Source: Embiotoca jacksoni
Lineage: Eukaryota > Chordata > Actinopteri > Embiotocidae
Length of the DNA: 64,000 nucleotides
Direction of reading: 5' to 3'
NCBI GenBank assembly: GCA_022577435.1
Contig: JAKOON010000016.1
Coordinates: 13,739,776-13,803,775 of the forward strand
Shown here one piece after another: positions 22,201-35,331 of this stretch. Position 1 is the stretch's first letter; the number at the start of each line of letters is the position of its first letter. The translations under genes and the position numbers were made by a program. The notes under the pieces were generated by a model that saw nothing but the letters and a program-made list of their open reading frames with translations, was not told the origin of the DNA and searched no databases.

Positions 22201-25200
22201 TTCAAGACTGGCTTAGGCTCTGGACCAAGGATCTTTCAGCCGTGATCTGTTAAGCCTATTACATACTTGTTGCGTGAAGACACACAATCCCGTGTGGATG
22301 AAAGGCTGAGTGTGAGAGCCAATTTGTGCCACTTCCTTTGGCATCACCACATTCAGTCTGAGCTGAAATTTAGTGCAAGTCTTTTGTTCTGTGGATCATT
22401 AGTAGTTCAAAACAGAATAGACAATGCACGGAATTCAAAGGTCTTTGGGTGTGAAAACCAGTTGGTCGTGGCGATGATCTTACAGGCAGGATAACACAAA
22501 CAACATGAACCCATCGGATGGAAATGTTGCTGTCTCAGAGGATGAGTGGTTTGACTTTGATTTCTAGCATTCATTTTGATCTCATATGAGCTTTAAAATT
22601 TGGGATTTTCTTGAACCTCTCTGACTGAAGACTACACTGTACAAACAATATCTCCAACATCCACTCCAGGCAACAGATGCAGCAGAGGCAGATTCCTGCT
22701 GACACATCCATTGTGATAAAATCTGGTGATGATTATGTCGCAGATTCAAACAGAGGCCGGCTGGCAGAAGTCTCTGCTGAGAACATACATCCTTGTATGT
22801 TAAAACGTTGATCAGCGACTGATGAACGTGTTTCTCAAGATAAAGAGAGCCTGTCGCTATGTTCATCATAGAAACTCATTGTTTTACACATGCAGTCTTA
22901 ATAGCCTCTTCATGTAATGCAATTTACAGTTAAATGTGCAGTAAAGACACCGCTGTTTTATTTTTTTCAATTTAACTTCTCTTTCGGTGCAGTAATGTGA
23001 AAGAGAGCTAGCGGGGCTACAAGTGCAGTAAACCCAGTGAACCGGCTTGTAATAAAGATTCTGTATTTCAAAGAGTTGTAAGCATTGACCTTGTAAAAAC
23101 AAAAAAGAGAACAGAAGATTCAGACATGATTCATTTTGTATTATACGGTATTATTTAAACATGACCTGTACAGTGGTAGACCATCAGTTTGCTACCAATT
23201 CAGAAAGTGTGTAGACGCTCTCTGTGATGTTGTGCTCTACATAAAATGAAGTTGAATTTTTTTCCAACCTTGTCATTACTCCCAACCGTCACACTCGTAT
23301 CCCTGGACCGGTGAACAGGGAGATCCTCCCCACTGTTTTATGCACTCAGCTGAGGTAGCTGAGAGACTTAGCATGCCTCACGGCCACATCTACTTTTGAT
23401 GCTTGGAAGTTGTTAACAAAAACTATGCTTAGGGTTGCTCCTTGTACAGTTACCATGACAACATGGGCATGAACGGCAGCAAGAATGAATGAAGGGCTTT
23501 CTATATTCTCGGCCCTGCAGCAAATACAACGTGCTGGACAGCCCAAGCAGAGGGCAGCACAGTAAATGTTCACTTGCTGACGATGTTTATGTCACCCATA
23601 TGGACTTAAATCTTAACTCCTATCAGACGCTGTGTGGTGGAGGTGGCAGGCGCCATATGTGGAGGAGGCACTGCTGTTTGTGTAGTTGGATGCATTTAAT
23701 ATGATTTAACAAGGGATCCTGCAGAGTTTTGCATCTGTTGTTGTTTATCTCTTATTCAACATGTGCAGTCTGAACTGTCGCTGGAAGTTAATATGAAATG
23801 GAAATGGCTGCTGGCTAAATTCTTGGGCTGCATCTCATTTATTATGAATAAGGAAAAGGAAGTGTTTTATGACTTTTGGGTTGCAAATGTGTTTATGTAA
23901 GTATAACTGATGATCAGAGGGGTGTGAAAGTGAAGACGGGTCAAGTACTGTAAAATCTGTGCACTAAGATTTTAAACACCTTTCTCACACTATGTGGAAG
24001 CAGCATCTGAAATGTATATGTGTATATCTATATGTATGTATGTATATGTATGTGTGTGTGTATGTATGTGTGTATATACGGGTATATACTCACTGTGTTT
24101 TAACTGTTGGTAATTTGTTGAGGAAAACGAATGAACTTACGGGACTTACTGTATTAATGTGCTGTAAATCTGAATTATAACTCTCCATCTCCACTGAATT
24201 ACTGAAAAAGATCACACTTTTGATGCCAGGCAGGGAAATTTGGTTGCTGCTGATGATGTACTGTACTTGTTATGTGTTGCTGGTATCCAGGTACAGATAG
24301 AGATGCCACTATAGTATGAACTGGTAACACTTGCCAGGGGCATTGTTTAGAATACATTTCCCACATAGCAGCTGTGTTTTGTCATATTTTTCTTCCCCAC
24401 TGACCTACTCGCCAGTAGGTCACAGTTTTACAGGCTGCTTGACTATTTTCTGGCCTGGTGACAGTGCAGCAGTTCTTCTTTAGACTTGATTGTTTATAAT
24501 ATAAGAAAAAATAAAACAGAAATTATGATGGTAACATTTCGGTGATTTATGGATGACCTTGATAATGAACATGTCAAGAACTGAGACAGTTACTTGTGCT
24601 GGTGAGTGTAGTGTGTGTGATCGATGTTAATGCAGGGATTCATGCACTTCAGAGAGGGGAAGTGTATATTTTCTGTTGCTTCAATTTAACGATGTCTCCT
24701 AAATCCCTCACAGGCTGACTTTCTGTAAAAGCTATGATTGACCAATGTTTCCGAAACAACTTGCATGCAGGACATCGCTAGCAAGGCGCCTGAGTCGCCG
24801 CTGCAGCACAACTCAGACAGTCAGGTGGCCAATTTGCCGAAAAGTGAAATAAGGTGTTCAAAAGTAAAATTGACCTACCATGAAACTGATTGGTGATTTT
24901 TATCGCCCTTTCCGGATGCTGAAGAGCGGTCTTGTTCAGTGTTGATACGGTTCATGGCACTGAGGTTTGTCTTTGCAGGGAGTCACCAACAAACTTGTAC
25001 AAAAACACACCACAGTTTCTGGTTTCCCCCCTCGGTGTGTTGTTGTGTCCACAAAAGCAGAAAGCCCATTATTTTTTCCTCCAAGTATCAGTAAGGGGCT
25101 GAAAACACATCTTAAGTATGCAGTCGTCTTCCCCACGTGTATTTCGGTGACATTATTTCAGTCACATATCTTGAAAAGAATGATATCGTTTTAACATGCT

Positions 25201-25280
25201 CACATCCCAGACTCTGAGTTAACTTCACCTGCACAAATATTTACTGGCCCCGGGACCAGCGGTTATGTCTGACCCTGACA
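19230..25280. other. 6-kb intergenic stretch, no gene recognised
   Basis: Only short unsupported ORFs, including one of 124 codons on the minus strand at 21770-22144 with no family resemblance. A TATG/TGTA-rich tract at about 24005-24085 is a degenerate simple repeat. Confidence 0.5.
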
Positions 25281-25289
25281 TACCACCAT

Positions 25290-27235
25290 ACCTGTGTCTA
25301 ATGATTTTAAATCTTTTTGTGATTCTGTCAATCTTACCCAGTTAATTAATTCACCCACTCGTCCAAATCTTAAGTGCTCTGAGAAGTCCACATTAATTGA
25401 CTTGATTTTAACTGATGTTCCTCATAAATTCTCAACTGTTGGTGTTTTCTGTAATGACCTAAGTGATCATTGTGTTGTTGCTGCTAACAGGAACACTAAG
25501 GTCCCTAAATTAAAACCACATATCATTTATAAGAGGAATCTTAAACATTTTAATGAACAGGGGTTTTATCATGATTTGTTTAATTTTAATGGGAGGAGGA
25601 TAGAGCTGATCCCTGATGTGGAGACAGCCTGGTCTGTTTTTAATGATGGTTTTATACAAATCATCAATACACATGCCCCTTTCAGGAGATACAGAGTACA
25701 GGGACGTGATAATCCTTTATTCTCCTCTGATCTAGCAGACAGTATTCATGAGCGATACCTGGCTTGGGCTAAGGCAAGAACAACAGGTTCTGCCACTGAC
25801 TGGCTTGTGTTTAGGCAACTAAGAAACAAATGTTCCTCTTTTATCGAGAAAGCAAAATCTGAATATTATTTGTCTGTTACTGCTGAAAATTTAAATGATC
25901 CGAGGAGATTTTGGAAAACTATAAAAATCCCTCTCTGTGAGCAAGAACTCGCAAGCTTTACCTGCTTTTATTATGAAGGGTTCTGTCGCTGTTCATGACA
26001 AAATTGAGATATTGAATTGTTTTAACAAACACTTCATATCTTCTGGCTCTCTGTTTGACTCTTATTGTCTAAGGTCTGTGAAACCCTGTACTGGTGTTCC
26101 AGTTTATACTGGTCAGCCTTTTAATTTTATCCCATTTTCTGTGCAGGAAGTTCATAAAGCCCTAAAAAGCTTAGATCTTTGGAAACCTTCAGGGCCTGAC
26201 TGTATAGACCCTTATTTTTTTAAATTTGCTGCTGATTTTGTTGCAGAGCCTCTTGCATATATTTTTAATCTGACAATGAAAAATAAGGAAATACCAAGGA
26301 AATGGAAATTTGCCTTTGTTCTCTCATTGTTTGAAGGCGGTGACCCAGCTATTTTAAATAACTTTAGGCCAATATCTAATCTATCTGTACTTGCTAAAAT
26401 TCTTGAAGCTCTTGTGAGCAAACAACTTAAGGAGTTCTTATACACCAATGCCATTTTATCAACCTGTCACTCAGGCTATAGGAAAAAACATAGCACTATT
26501 ACAGCTGCACTGAAAGTGGTGAATTACATTTCTGTTGCTCTTGACAAGAAGCAACATTGTGCTTCAGTTTATTGATCTGTCTAAAGCATTTGACACAGTT
26601 GACCATGATGTTTTAAGGCTAAGGCTCCTCAACTCAGGGCTCTCAGAGCAAGCAGTCGCTTGGTTCACGAACTATCTTGAAAATAGGTCTCAGTGCATTA
26701 GATATGATGGCCTATGCTCTGATATTGCAACCATCTGCAAAGGTGTGCCACTAGGCTCTATATTAGGTCCACTTTTATTTACTGTTTATATAAATAATCT
26801 GGGCCAAAATGTGTCAGATGCTAACTTTCACTGCTATGCTGATGACACTGTGATATATTGTATTATTTTTGCTCGCTGTCCCAAATGCCAGAACGGAAAA
26901 AGGAAAAAGGACTTTTGTGTACTCTGCATCCTCATCATGGAATATGTTGCAGAATTATTTAAAACTCAAAGAACTGATACCACTTACTGATTTTAAATCT
27001 AAAATGAAAGAAATAGAGGCAGGTTCCCAAAAAATGTCAATGTTTTTAAATTAACCAGGTTATGTAACTGACTCTTAGCTTTTAGTTTCTTTTAACTTGT
27101 CTCATTCTGTGTTCTTCTGTCTTTAACTATGTGTTTCTTATGTTGCTGCCTGTCTTGGCCAGCTCTCCCTTGAAAAAGAGATTTTTAATCTCAATGGGAA
27201 TTTCATGGTTAAATAAAGGTTAAATAAATAAATAC
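25290..27235 (+). mobile_element. 5'-truncated, internally deleted L2/CR1-type LINE
   Basis: Three frames in series carry LINE ORF2 parts. 25294-25998 holds the end of the endonuclease (DLILTD, LSDHCVV) and linker. 25937-26575 holds early reverse transcriptase motifs (FRPISNLSVLAKILE). 26535-26900 has FIDLSKAFDTVDHDVL, GVPLGSILGPLLF and the catalytic YADD at 26835-26846. The frames are separated by frameshifts. Just after YADD the sequence jumps to the far C-terminus (SSSWNMLQNYLKLKELIPL), so much of the protein is deleted. The 3' end is gaaaaagagatttttaatct followed by ttaaataaa repeats, typical of fish L2-like LINEs. Confidence 0.85.
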
Positions 27236-29186
27236 AGTAAATACCAACAGCCTATGAAACTAATGACAAGTAATTTGAATTAGCAGTGTGTTTTATACAG
27301 GTCATACAGTAACATATTAAACAGGTCAATAAATAGTTAAAACATTACAGTAGATAAGCCTGACTTTAATAGTTAAATTATGCCATGCAGTGTTATTTAC
27401 AGTAGACCAGAGAAAGAGGATGAGATTGTGAGATAGAGCAGAGCAGGATGACCTTAAGACAGTCTTTTCCCTTTTCAGTGCTGATGGAGTGGTTCATAAC
27501 CCTTGTAAACTGTAATGATACGCCATTAAAAATGATAATTGTATTTTAGATCAAGCCCATGACTTGTATGATATCTTGTAAAGTAAGTGTCGGCTGGTCG
27601 TCCTTTGTTCCACCGTTCGCTTGAATGTGATCAGACTGATGACTGTCAGCTGCAATCAAGAAGTCACCGTGTCCCGATCAAACATTTTCTCACATCTGAC
27701 TTCAGATTACCTTTCTCCCTGCGGATCAAAGGTTTCAGGCCGAGACAGGATTATTCAGCAGGGGAAGGTAAGAGAATCCGAGGCCTTGAACCTAAGCTAA
27801 GACGGGGATTTCCATTTCAGACTGATGAGAGTCACAGAGGAAGAGTTCATGCAATTTCTCGTGAAATTGAATTCCTCTCATTCCATTTAATAGATGTCTT
27901 CTGATCCTTTAATTGTTGGCAGAGTTATATCACTCACCAGGGCAGCACAGAACTTTGCACCTGTGGTTTAATGGAAGTGATCCTTACAGCCTGTGATCAT
28001 TTAAGCCAGACTACCCCTGTTTCACCTTTCCCACTCCAATGACACATTTGGAAATTATTCATCGGGTTTTTAAAATGCTCGTATCTTCTCTCAATTCAGT
28101 GCTCATTGCCCATGCAGCAATACAAATTCATTACAGGGTTTTGCCTTAGGTGAGAGCTGGATATGTGCAGAATTTCATTCTCACGCTCCCTGGGACTTCA
28201 CCGCAAAAACATAATTTCAGTTTGAATGGTTTTACTGAGGCCTGGGAGATTTCTGCTTCTGCCGAGAGATCTGACTCTGTGGTAACGGTGTTTCTCAGTT
28301 ACGTCTAAGGTTTGTTGTATCATGGTGTGATACGGTGTTTTGTTTGCCTGCCATGTTTGATAACCACGAGCCACATATTGCTCTGACACAGAACCTGCAG
28401 TCAGATATAAAAATATCATCTTCATGACTGTTTGTTGTTATCTGGAACAGATGATCTCTGCAGTACACGTGTCTGCGTCTTACTCAACTTCAGCACACGG
28501 TGCTGCTGTCATGTTGCGTTGTGAGGAAGCGTGATTCCAACCCACACTGCAAACACAACAATGGATGCATGTTGTATAGAAGACAGGCGATTACACCAGC
28601 TGTTTACTGCACAGTTGACTAAATGTTGCCTTTGATTCGACTTTCATGGATAATTTTTCCTGCAGCTCCGCCCGTTTCTAATTCAAACTGAAAGCTAGGT
28701 TTGTGTTTGTGTTTCCTGATGCAGTAGGTTCGTCCAAAGTCTCTCATAAAGCCTTAGTGACTTATCTTATCAAACAGTGAATCCCCATGTTGTGTTTAGG
28801 AAAGCTTAATATTGTTGCCAAAATATAATTGGCCAATAAGCAAGAAAATGGAATTGTTGTTTTGATAATGGAATTTCTTCCACTAATGCAGATACTGTGG
28901 AGACGAGGGAAGCCACTTCATATCTGATTCTGAATGGTCCTCTTATTTTTTTTTCTTTTGCTCATTTTTGCATCTGCAAGATTATTACTCAGTTATCGAT
29001 AAACAACAACAACAACAAAAACAGGGTCAGTAAGTATTTTGTAAGTACCCTGCGCCTACCGTACTGTACCGGCAAACAAAACAAAAAAGTTATGTTTTCA
29101 GCACGTGTGCACTGCATACATCACACCATACTATAATCCTGTGATTTCTACAGGTATAAAATGCTACCAAGGTTACCAAAAGGTGC
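27236..29186. other. Intergenic, nothing recognised
   Basis: No supported gene. A short (AAC)n tract lies at about 29003-29018. Confidence 0.5.
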
Positions 29187-30340
29187 TTTAAAGGTCCAGT
29201 GTGTAGGATTTAGGGGATCTGAGAAAAAATAGGCTAGAATACAATATTCATAATTTATGTTTGTGTGTAGAATTGCCTGAAAGTAAGACTTGTTGTGTTT
29301 CCGGTACCTTAGAAGGAGCTCTTCTGCTCAGGTAGCAGGTCATCCTCTACAGGACCTGACGGCATCGGCCCCGGGGTCCTGAGGACCTGCGCCACCCAGC
29401 TGTCTGAGGTCCTGCAACACCTCTTCAACCTGAGCCTGAAGCAGGAGGAAGTCCCGGAGCTGGTCTTGGCCCACCTCAGACCGCTGGTGAAATCTTCACT
29501 GGACCCTCTGCAATTTGCATACCAACCTCATGTGGGAGTGGACGACGCCATCATCTACCTGTTGCAACGAGCTCAGTCTCACCTGGATGGAACCGGTGGC
29601 TCTGTGAGAATCACTTTCTTTGATTTCTCCAGTGCATTTAACACCATCCGCCCACTGCTGCTGAGTGAGAAGCTGCAGGGGATGCGGGTGTGTGGGGGGG
29701 CAGACACCTCCACTGTCTCCTGGATCACTGACCACCTGACAGGCAGGACACAGTTTGTCCGACCGAGCGGTGTGCTGTATGATACGGTGGTCAGTGGTAC
29801 TGGAGCTCCACGGGGAACTGTTCTGTCTCCCTTCTTGGGACTTTCTCCACCAGACTCATCCAGCTCCGCTGTCACAAGGACCGATACAGGAGATCATTCC
29901 TGGACACTGCAATAAGACTGTACAATAAATCACCTCTGGCCAAATCAATCTCATTGCACTGTTGTTTGTTTGTTTAAATCTTTGCACTATTGTTTACTTA
30001 GTTTAATTTAATATTATTCAATTGTATTGTATATATTGTGCATTTTTATATGTAATATTTTTGACTCTGTTATTATTATTGCTTTGCCCTGTATCTATAA
30101 ATGCTGCTGTTGTGAAAAAATGTCCCCTTGCGGGATAAATAAAGTAACTCTCTATCTATCTATCTATCTATCTACAGAGCCTGTCATGTTGCTCTGCCGT
30201 GTTTCTAAATTAGCCCAGAGGACCACCGAGAGGTCTCTTACTCGCTTGGACAGGAAGGATTCGGAAAAGTGTGTTCAGTTGATTTACAATTTGCAATCTT
30301 ATCACTTGATGTCCCAAAATGCTACTCACTGCTTCTTTAA
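29187..30340 (+). mobile_element. MITE interrupted by a Rex1-like LINE
   Basis: The left end ttaaaggtccagtgtgtagg and right end ctactcactgcttctttaa are imperfect inverted repeats (about 15 of 19). Left part 29187 to about 29329 and right part about 30175-30340 match what I know of one abundant fish MITE with that terminus. The LINE lies between them. Confidence 0.6.
29330..30174 (+). mobile_element. Rex1/Babar-like LINE fragment, internally deleted
   Basis: Frames give SSTGPDGIGPGVLRTCATQL, then RPLVKSSLDPLQFAY, ITFFDFSSAFNTI and GAPRGTVLSPFL, which are reverse transcriptase motifs of the Rex1 type. The sequence then jumps to the C-terminal DRYRRSFLDTAIRLYN. Two internal deletions are evident, one between EEVPE and RPLVKSS and one after GTVLSPFL, so the YxDD box is missing. 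The 3' tail is gcgggataaataaagtaact plus (TCTA)6 at 30151-30174. Confidence 0.85.
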
Positions 30341-32152
30341 GAGAATCCATCAATGCTCAGAGGACTGGGTGTACTTTAGTTTTTTTTCGGTACTGTACCC
30401 TGCAGTACACAACATTTATTTCTAATATTTATTTCCTCTAAAATGCCAGATTGTCCCTCTCTTGTTCTCAATAGCCGTGCTTTACCTATAAGTACCGGAG
30501 GCTGTACGTATTTTATAGGAACCGGAGTCCTCCAATGAAATTAAACTTTAAATTTCAGGCTGAGTTACAAAGCCTTACCTCTTTCTTTACTGTCAGACTT
30601 CCTCTGTGGTCGCCAGACTGAGCGCCGCCTCTGAGCCAGTGGGTTGAACTTTTTGGAGACAAACAGCAGGAGCAAAGGTGAATTATGGGTTTTCACTCCT
30701 GCGGCACAAATTAGCAGGACCGGGGTTCAATTACGCTCAGTGGTGGTCGTGGGCACCGTTATAATGAGGGTCAATAGGGCAAGGCTGGGACAGAAGGCAG
30801 AGGGAGGCACAGCTCTCCGAGTGGTTGGCACTGCAGTGTTGTTGAACACGAGAGCTGCCACGGGGGAGGGAAAAAAAGAGGTTGACACAGTTGATGAAAC
30901 ATTGATTGACCATCCAGACTTCAACCTTCACCAGCTAAGTGTACTTTAAATTGGATTTGCTATAATACAACTGTCAGTCACAACTGTCATACATTCTTCT
31001 GCTTGACATTGTTTTTCATTTCCATGTCATTATCTGGTTCCCATGCATCTAAGATCTGTCTGGTCTGCTTTATTATTTGTTTGGTTAGTTAATTGCTCAG
31101 CATAGTTTTAGCTTCCCATTTTTATCGACCTAGTTGATTACCTATAAACTTGTCCATCACAGTTTGAGCTGTCATTAGCTCGTCGAACAGTCCACCGATG
31201 ACCCCGGAAATATTTTCCCTACCCGTGTGCAGTAAACATTGAGTGATAACTTGATGTTTTTTTGTATTATTATTGACCCCGTCCTGTTTTCTCACACATT
31301 GTTCTGTGCCTTTCTATCAGTGTGCTATTCCACTAATCAATAATAATAATAATAATAAGCATTGCTAAGTAAGTGAGGGAAAATAGCTTTAACCAGCCTC
31401 TTAACAGGAGGCTCATTCTCATCCTACTAACTCAGGTAATTGGTCCAGATACAACACACTGGTATGTTCCTATACATCGCAGGTACCGTTAGAGGTGAGC
31501 CGTGTGCAGCATGGAGGCACAGGCAGGAACATGAGACAAAGATAAAGAGGATGGTTATTAAAAGAAGCTGCTGTGCAGGAATGCAGTAGAGGATGACAGA
31601 TTTTGAGGAATGGATAAAGATTTAAAGCCAAGCGAAGGGAGAGAGGAGAGTTTCAGTTGAATCCCAGATTCTGACTGAGCCACTGATCCCTGTTCTCCTG
31701 CGGCATCGGGTTTGTCTGCTTGATCTCACATGTACTAATGACTTAAAGGCAGCATGTTTTGTCTTGCCAATGTAATTAGTGATGAAGATGTTTGTGAGGA
31801 TAGATGGACTGCAGAGACAGATGGTATAAAAGGGGGGGGGGGGGGAAACTGGCTAATTTCTAGAATGTATTCTCAACTTCTAGTTTTAAGTTTTTTAAAT
31901 TTTTAAATTTTTATGAAGGTCCATTTACTAAAATGTCATGTAATAAACTGAGGACATGTAGACAGAACCTGAATAAAGGTCATGTTTTTATTGTTCAGGT
32001 CCTTTCTAATTTGAATATTTAAAAAGCACAGCAAAGAGGCAAAACTCTCAACCAAAGACTTGAAGTTTAAATCCATGTAGCTGTGTCTCTTTTGAGGCAC
32101 TTTTGTAGCTGCAATAGCATCTCTTACTGTTTGATTGAGGAACCTACACACA
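30341..32152. other. Intergenic with simple repeats only
   Basis: Contains (TAA)n at about 31340-31358 and a run of about 14 G at 31832. No gene supported. Confidence 0.5.
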
Positions 32153-32609
32153 TGCTGTGCTCCAAATGACAGACTTACCTCAGTACACTAACAAATATTT
32201 TTCTTTCATGTTCAGACTCTTCCTTGTGTAGTGCAAGGATTTTGACTGGATAGTGTGTTTTCAATCTGCACACCGCTGTTCTTTACTGACCTCAGCACGT
32301 GAACACATCACCCTCCGAAAGATCTGCAGCTTTAATTAATTTACCCAGAAATCAACGTGTTTTTGTGCCTGCTGTTTAACACACTCAATAAACACAATGA
32401 ATCTTCTGTCCAGCAGCAGAAACATTTTTGTGGTGTTCAGGAACAGCTTCAGCTTCCTCAGACACATTCATTTAAAAATTATTTTTGAGTGCATCATCCG
32501 TGTACTTGTAATATACTGACTGCATGTTTCTGTACTTGACAGTGTGAACGCACTCATGCACTCAAAATAGTGAGTGTTAGTACTCAAGTACACCATCTGG
32601 AACACAGCA
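32153..32609 (-). mobile_element. MITE-like repeat with short TIRs, copy B
   Basis: This is the reverse-complement relative of 4994-5515. It starts tgctgtgctccaaatgacag and ends accatctggaacacagca. Shared internal blocks keep the same order over the whole length, with many point differences and small indels, so the copies are old. No coding sequence. Confidence 0.7.
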
Positions 32610-32672
32610 ATACTCTTAGTGATGGAGACATGTAGATGTCTCCATCTACATGTCTCCATCACTAAGAGTATT
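32609..32672. repeat. Perfect 30-bp fold-back with 4-nt loop
   Basis: Arm 32609-32638 (aatactcttagtgatggaga...) is the exact reverse complement of 32643-32672, around tctc. It begins at the last base of MITE copy B. Confidence 0.95.
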
Positions 32673-33495
32673 CTTAGTATTCTGTTTCTGTTTAAACCAA
32701 GTTAAAATGATTAAAGACCACTTAACAGCAAAACTGTGACAAAAGAGGCAGGTTTAGGTTAGTTCAAATAGTGACACATTAGTTTTCCTCAATTTTCAGT
32801 GATTAATAATTAAAAATGCAGTAGACTGAGGGAAATGAGAACATCTATTTCTATTTTTCAGAAATATTCTCCAGAGGAGAAATAAATAGCCACAGAATAT
32901 TGAAAGAAAACAGTGATACCTTGTTTATAGTAGTCATTGATTTAATTAGTGCATAATGGATTTCTGGATTAACTGTACATGTTTGTGACTCTGGTGATTT
33001 TTGTATCCCCCCCACACACACACACACATACTCCTCCATATAGCGCTTGAGAGACTGAAGTGCAGCCGATGTTTGCTCCTGATCAAAGGGTAAGCGAGAA
33101 CGTGTTGTCAGGAATTCTTTTTTCTTTTTCACATTTGTGCATATTTGATGTTTCCCACCACAAAGCAGAGAGTTAGGCACTGATGTCTTCAGCTCTTGTA
33201 TGTAAGAAGAGCTGAGTCTGAGTGATTTCCAGATGAAAGCTGTCAGCAACATCCATGCCATTCAGGGAGCCTCGAACAGAATATTGCATCAGAGCCTTTT
33301 GTGACAGAAGAACAATGGCTCTGAGTCTCAGTGGACTTTGGATGAAGTGATAACTGGAAATAAGAGAAGGGGGTGGATTTCACCGTTCATTCTCCCTGGA
33401 TAACAATGAAAAACATGGAGAAAGAAATCCTGTTGCCGTACTCATCTTAGTATTCATAAATGGTAATGTTAATGGATGATCACTTGTTATACACT

Positions 33496-33545
33496 ATAGA
33501 TGCTTTACATTCACGAGAGGCATCATTTGAATGTGAAGCATCTAT
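33496..33545. repeat. 18-bp fold-back (one G:T mismatch), 14-nt loop
   Basis: atagatgctttacattca at 33496-33513 pairs with tgaatgtgaagcatctat at 33528-33545. The single difference would be a G:U pair in RNA. The stem is short for a microRNA precursor. Confidence 0.85.
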
Positions 33546-34291
33546 CATGTTAATGTTGCTTCTGCAGCTGTTGCAGTAAAGATCAAAGGTTTGAATATCA
33601 TAGAGTCACTGTGACATTCATTTTTTTGTAGGTTGTGTTTGTGTAACTGAGAGCTAACATGATTAGGCCAAATTCAATTAAACCAATTTAAATCAGCAAA
33701 TATTTTGATAATTGATTAATAATGCCATGTTTTACACAGAATGCAAAATAATTCACTGGCTACATGTTCTCCGCTTGTGTCATACTGTATATGAGACTGA
33801 TTAGGCACCTCTAAGCTCCATCAGACCACCATCCATGTTAGTGCTTTTACAACACACAAAGTGCCAAATTAATGCGAAATAACACCACAAGGGTGAATTG
33901 ACTCGATATCTGCCAAACATCTCGCATGCTATGCTCATACACCAACGTGAAGCAATGTTGGAGGAGAAATCAGACCTCGTCTATTTGTAGGAGAATCAAC
34001 TGCTTATAGTTTTAGCGACCACTTACAGAATACAGACGAGGATTTTTAAATGGAAAAAAAAACAATTGGGACATTTTTTTTTTTTTTTTTTCAAATTCCT
34101 TATTTTTCTTTAATACCTTTAATCTCTTCAAACCTCTCTATGAATCCACTGTTCAAGTCTAAAAAAAAAAATACTAAAATCATTAAAGAATATAACTTAA
34201 AACATGCAGATCTGTATGTTGACAAGACAGAAACAGTTTTGAGTAGCAACCTGATTAATATTCACAATCTGTAGCGACAACCTGAAAATGA

Positions 34292-34337
34292 GATAAGGAA
34301 CTTGACTCATGCTGGATAAGGAACTTGACTCATGCTG
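34292..34337 (+). repeat. Perfect 23-bp tandem duplication
   Basis: A 23-bp unit beginning gataaggaacttgactcat occurs twice head to tail with no difference, suggesting a recent duplication. Confidence 0.97.
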
Positions 34338-35236
34338 AGACAAATGTTTATACCAAAAATGCTGAGTATACTGTCAATAGTAATAATGAATGGATACATA
34401 GCAGCAGACGATATAATGTTGATTGAATATGTATTTACACATGGAAATGACAGTAACCTGCTGACTCTTATTTTCTAAGAGCTATCAGCTCCAAATGCTG
34501 AAAGTACTGATCTGATTCTGAACAAAAAACTGATTTGTTTGATTTATTAATCTGATAAAAATCAGAATTTGAACTCAGGAGAATTACAGAAACACTCGGT
34601 CCACTGCGATTGCACAGCAGTGTTAGAGTCATACTTCTTGCACCTCATAAACAATATTTGGCAGAGTGCTGTTGTGTAAAAGTCAGTTTCGCCTCCAGCT
34701 TTCAGAGAAACAAATGTGACAACACCAAAGTTAATTTAGTCCTGTCATCAAATCGAGTCATGGAATTAATGTTACTTAGCTAAAGCTAATATGACCTGCT
34801 GTCATTTTAACCGGCAACAACAAGTCAAAAGCAAGCCATAGACTGAGTGTCTCATGTGTACAGTAATTTGATTTATGTGCATCATAAATAGATGTCCTCT
34901 ACCTGAGCTACCCTTCAGACATTTGTACAACACTGATGAACCTACAATTGAAATGTAAAACAACACAACCAGTTTTGTTGTTGGGGCACAAACAAATCCA
35001 CGTGCTCACTTTAACACAGGGACTGAGTCATCTATTGAATCAGAGCCATGCTGGCCTTCTCCCCAAGGACACCCCATTGCTTTTTTTTGCTTGTGTGTGC
35101 CTTTCTAAAATTTTCAATGTCTATGTGCTGTGTGAGTGTGTTTTGTGGGTGGCAGTGTGATTCATGATGTACCAACTCCCTCTCATCTGCAGACTAGATT
35201 AATTTGTTAAAGCTCAGTACCCATTTGTTATTTGGG

Positions 35237-35238
<2 letters not shown>

Positions 35239-35329
<91 letters not shown>
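35239..35329 (+). repeat. (GT)n microsatellite, 91 bp
   Basis: Uninterrupted GT repeat, the longest in the window. Confidence 0.97.

Positions 35330-35331
<2 letters not shown>

Larger units (their letters stand above)
32673..35238. other. Intergenic, short repeats only
   Basis: Contains the two small repeats listed separately (33496-33545 and 34292-34337). No gene supported. Confidence 0.5.
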
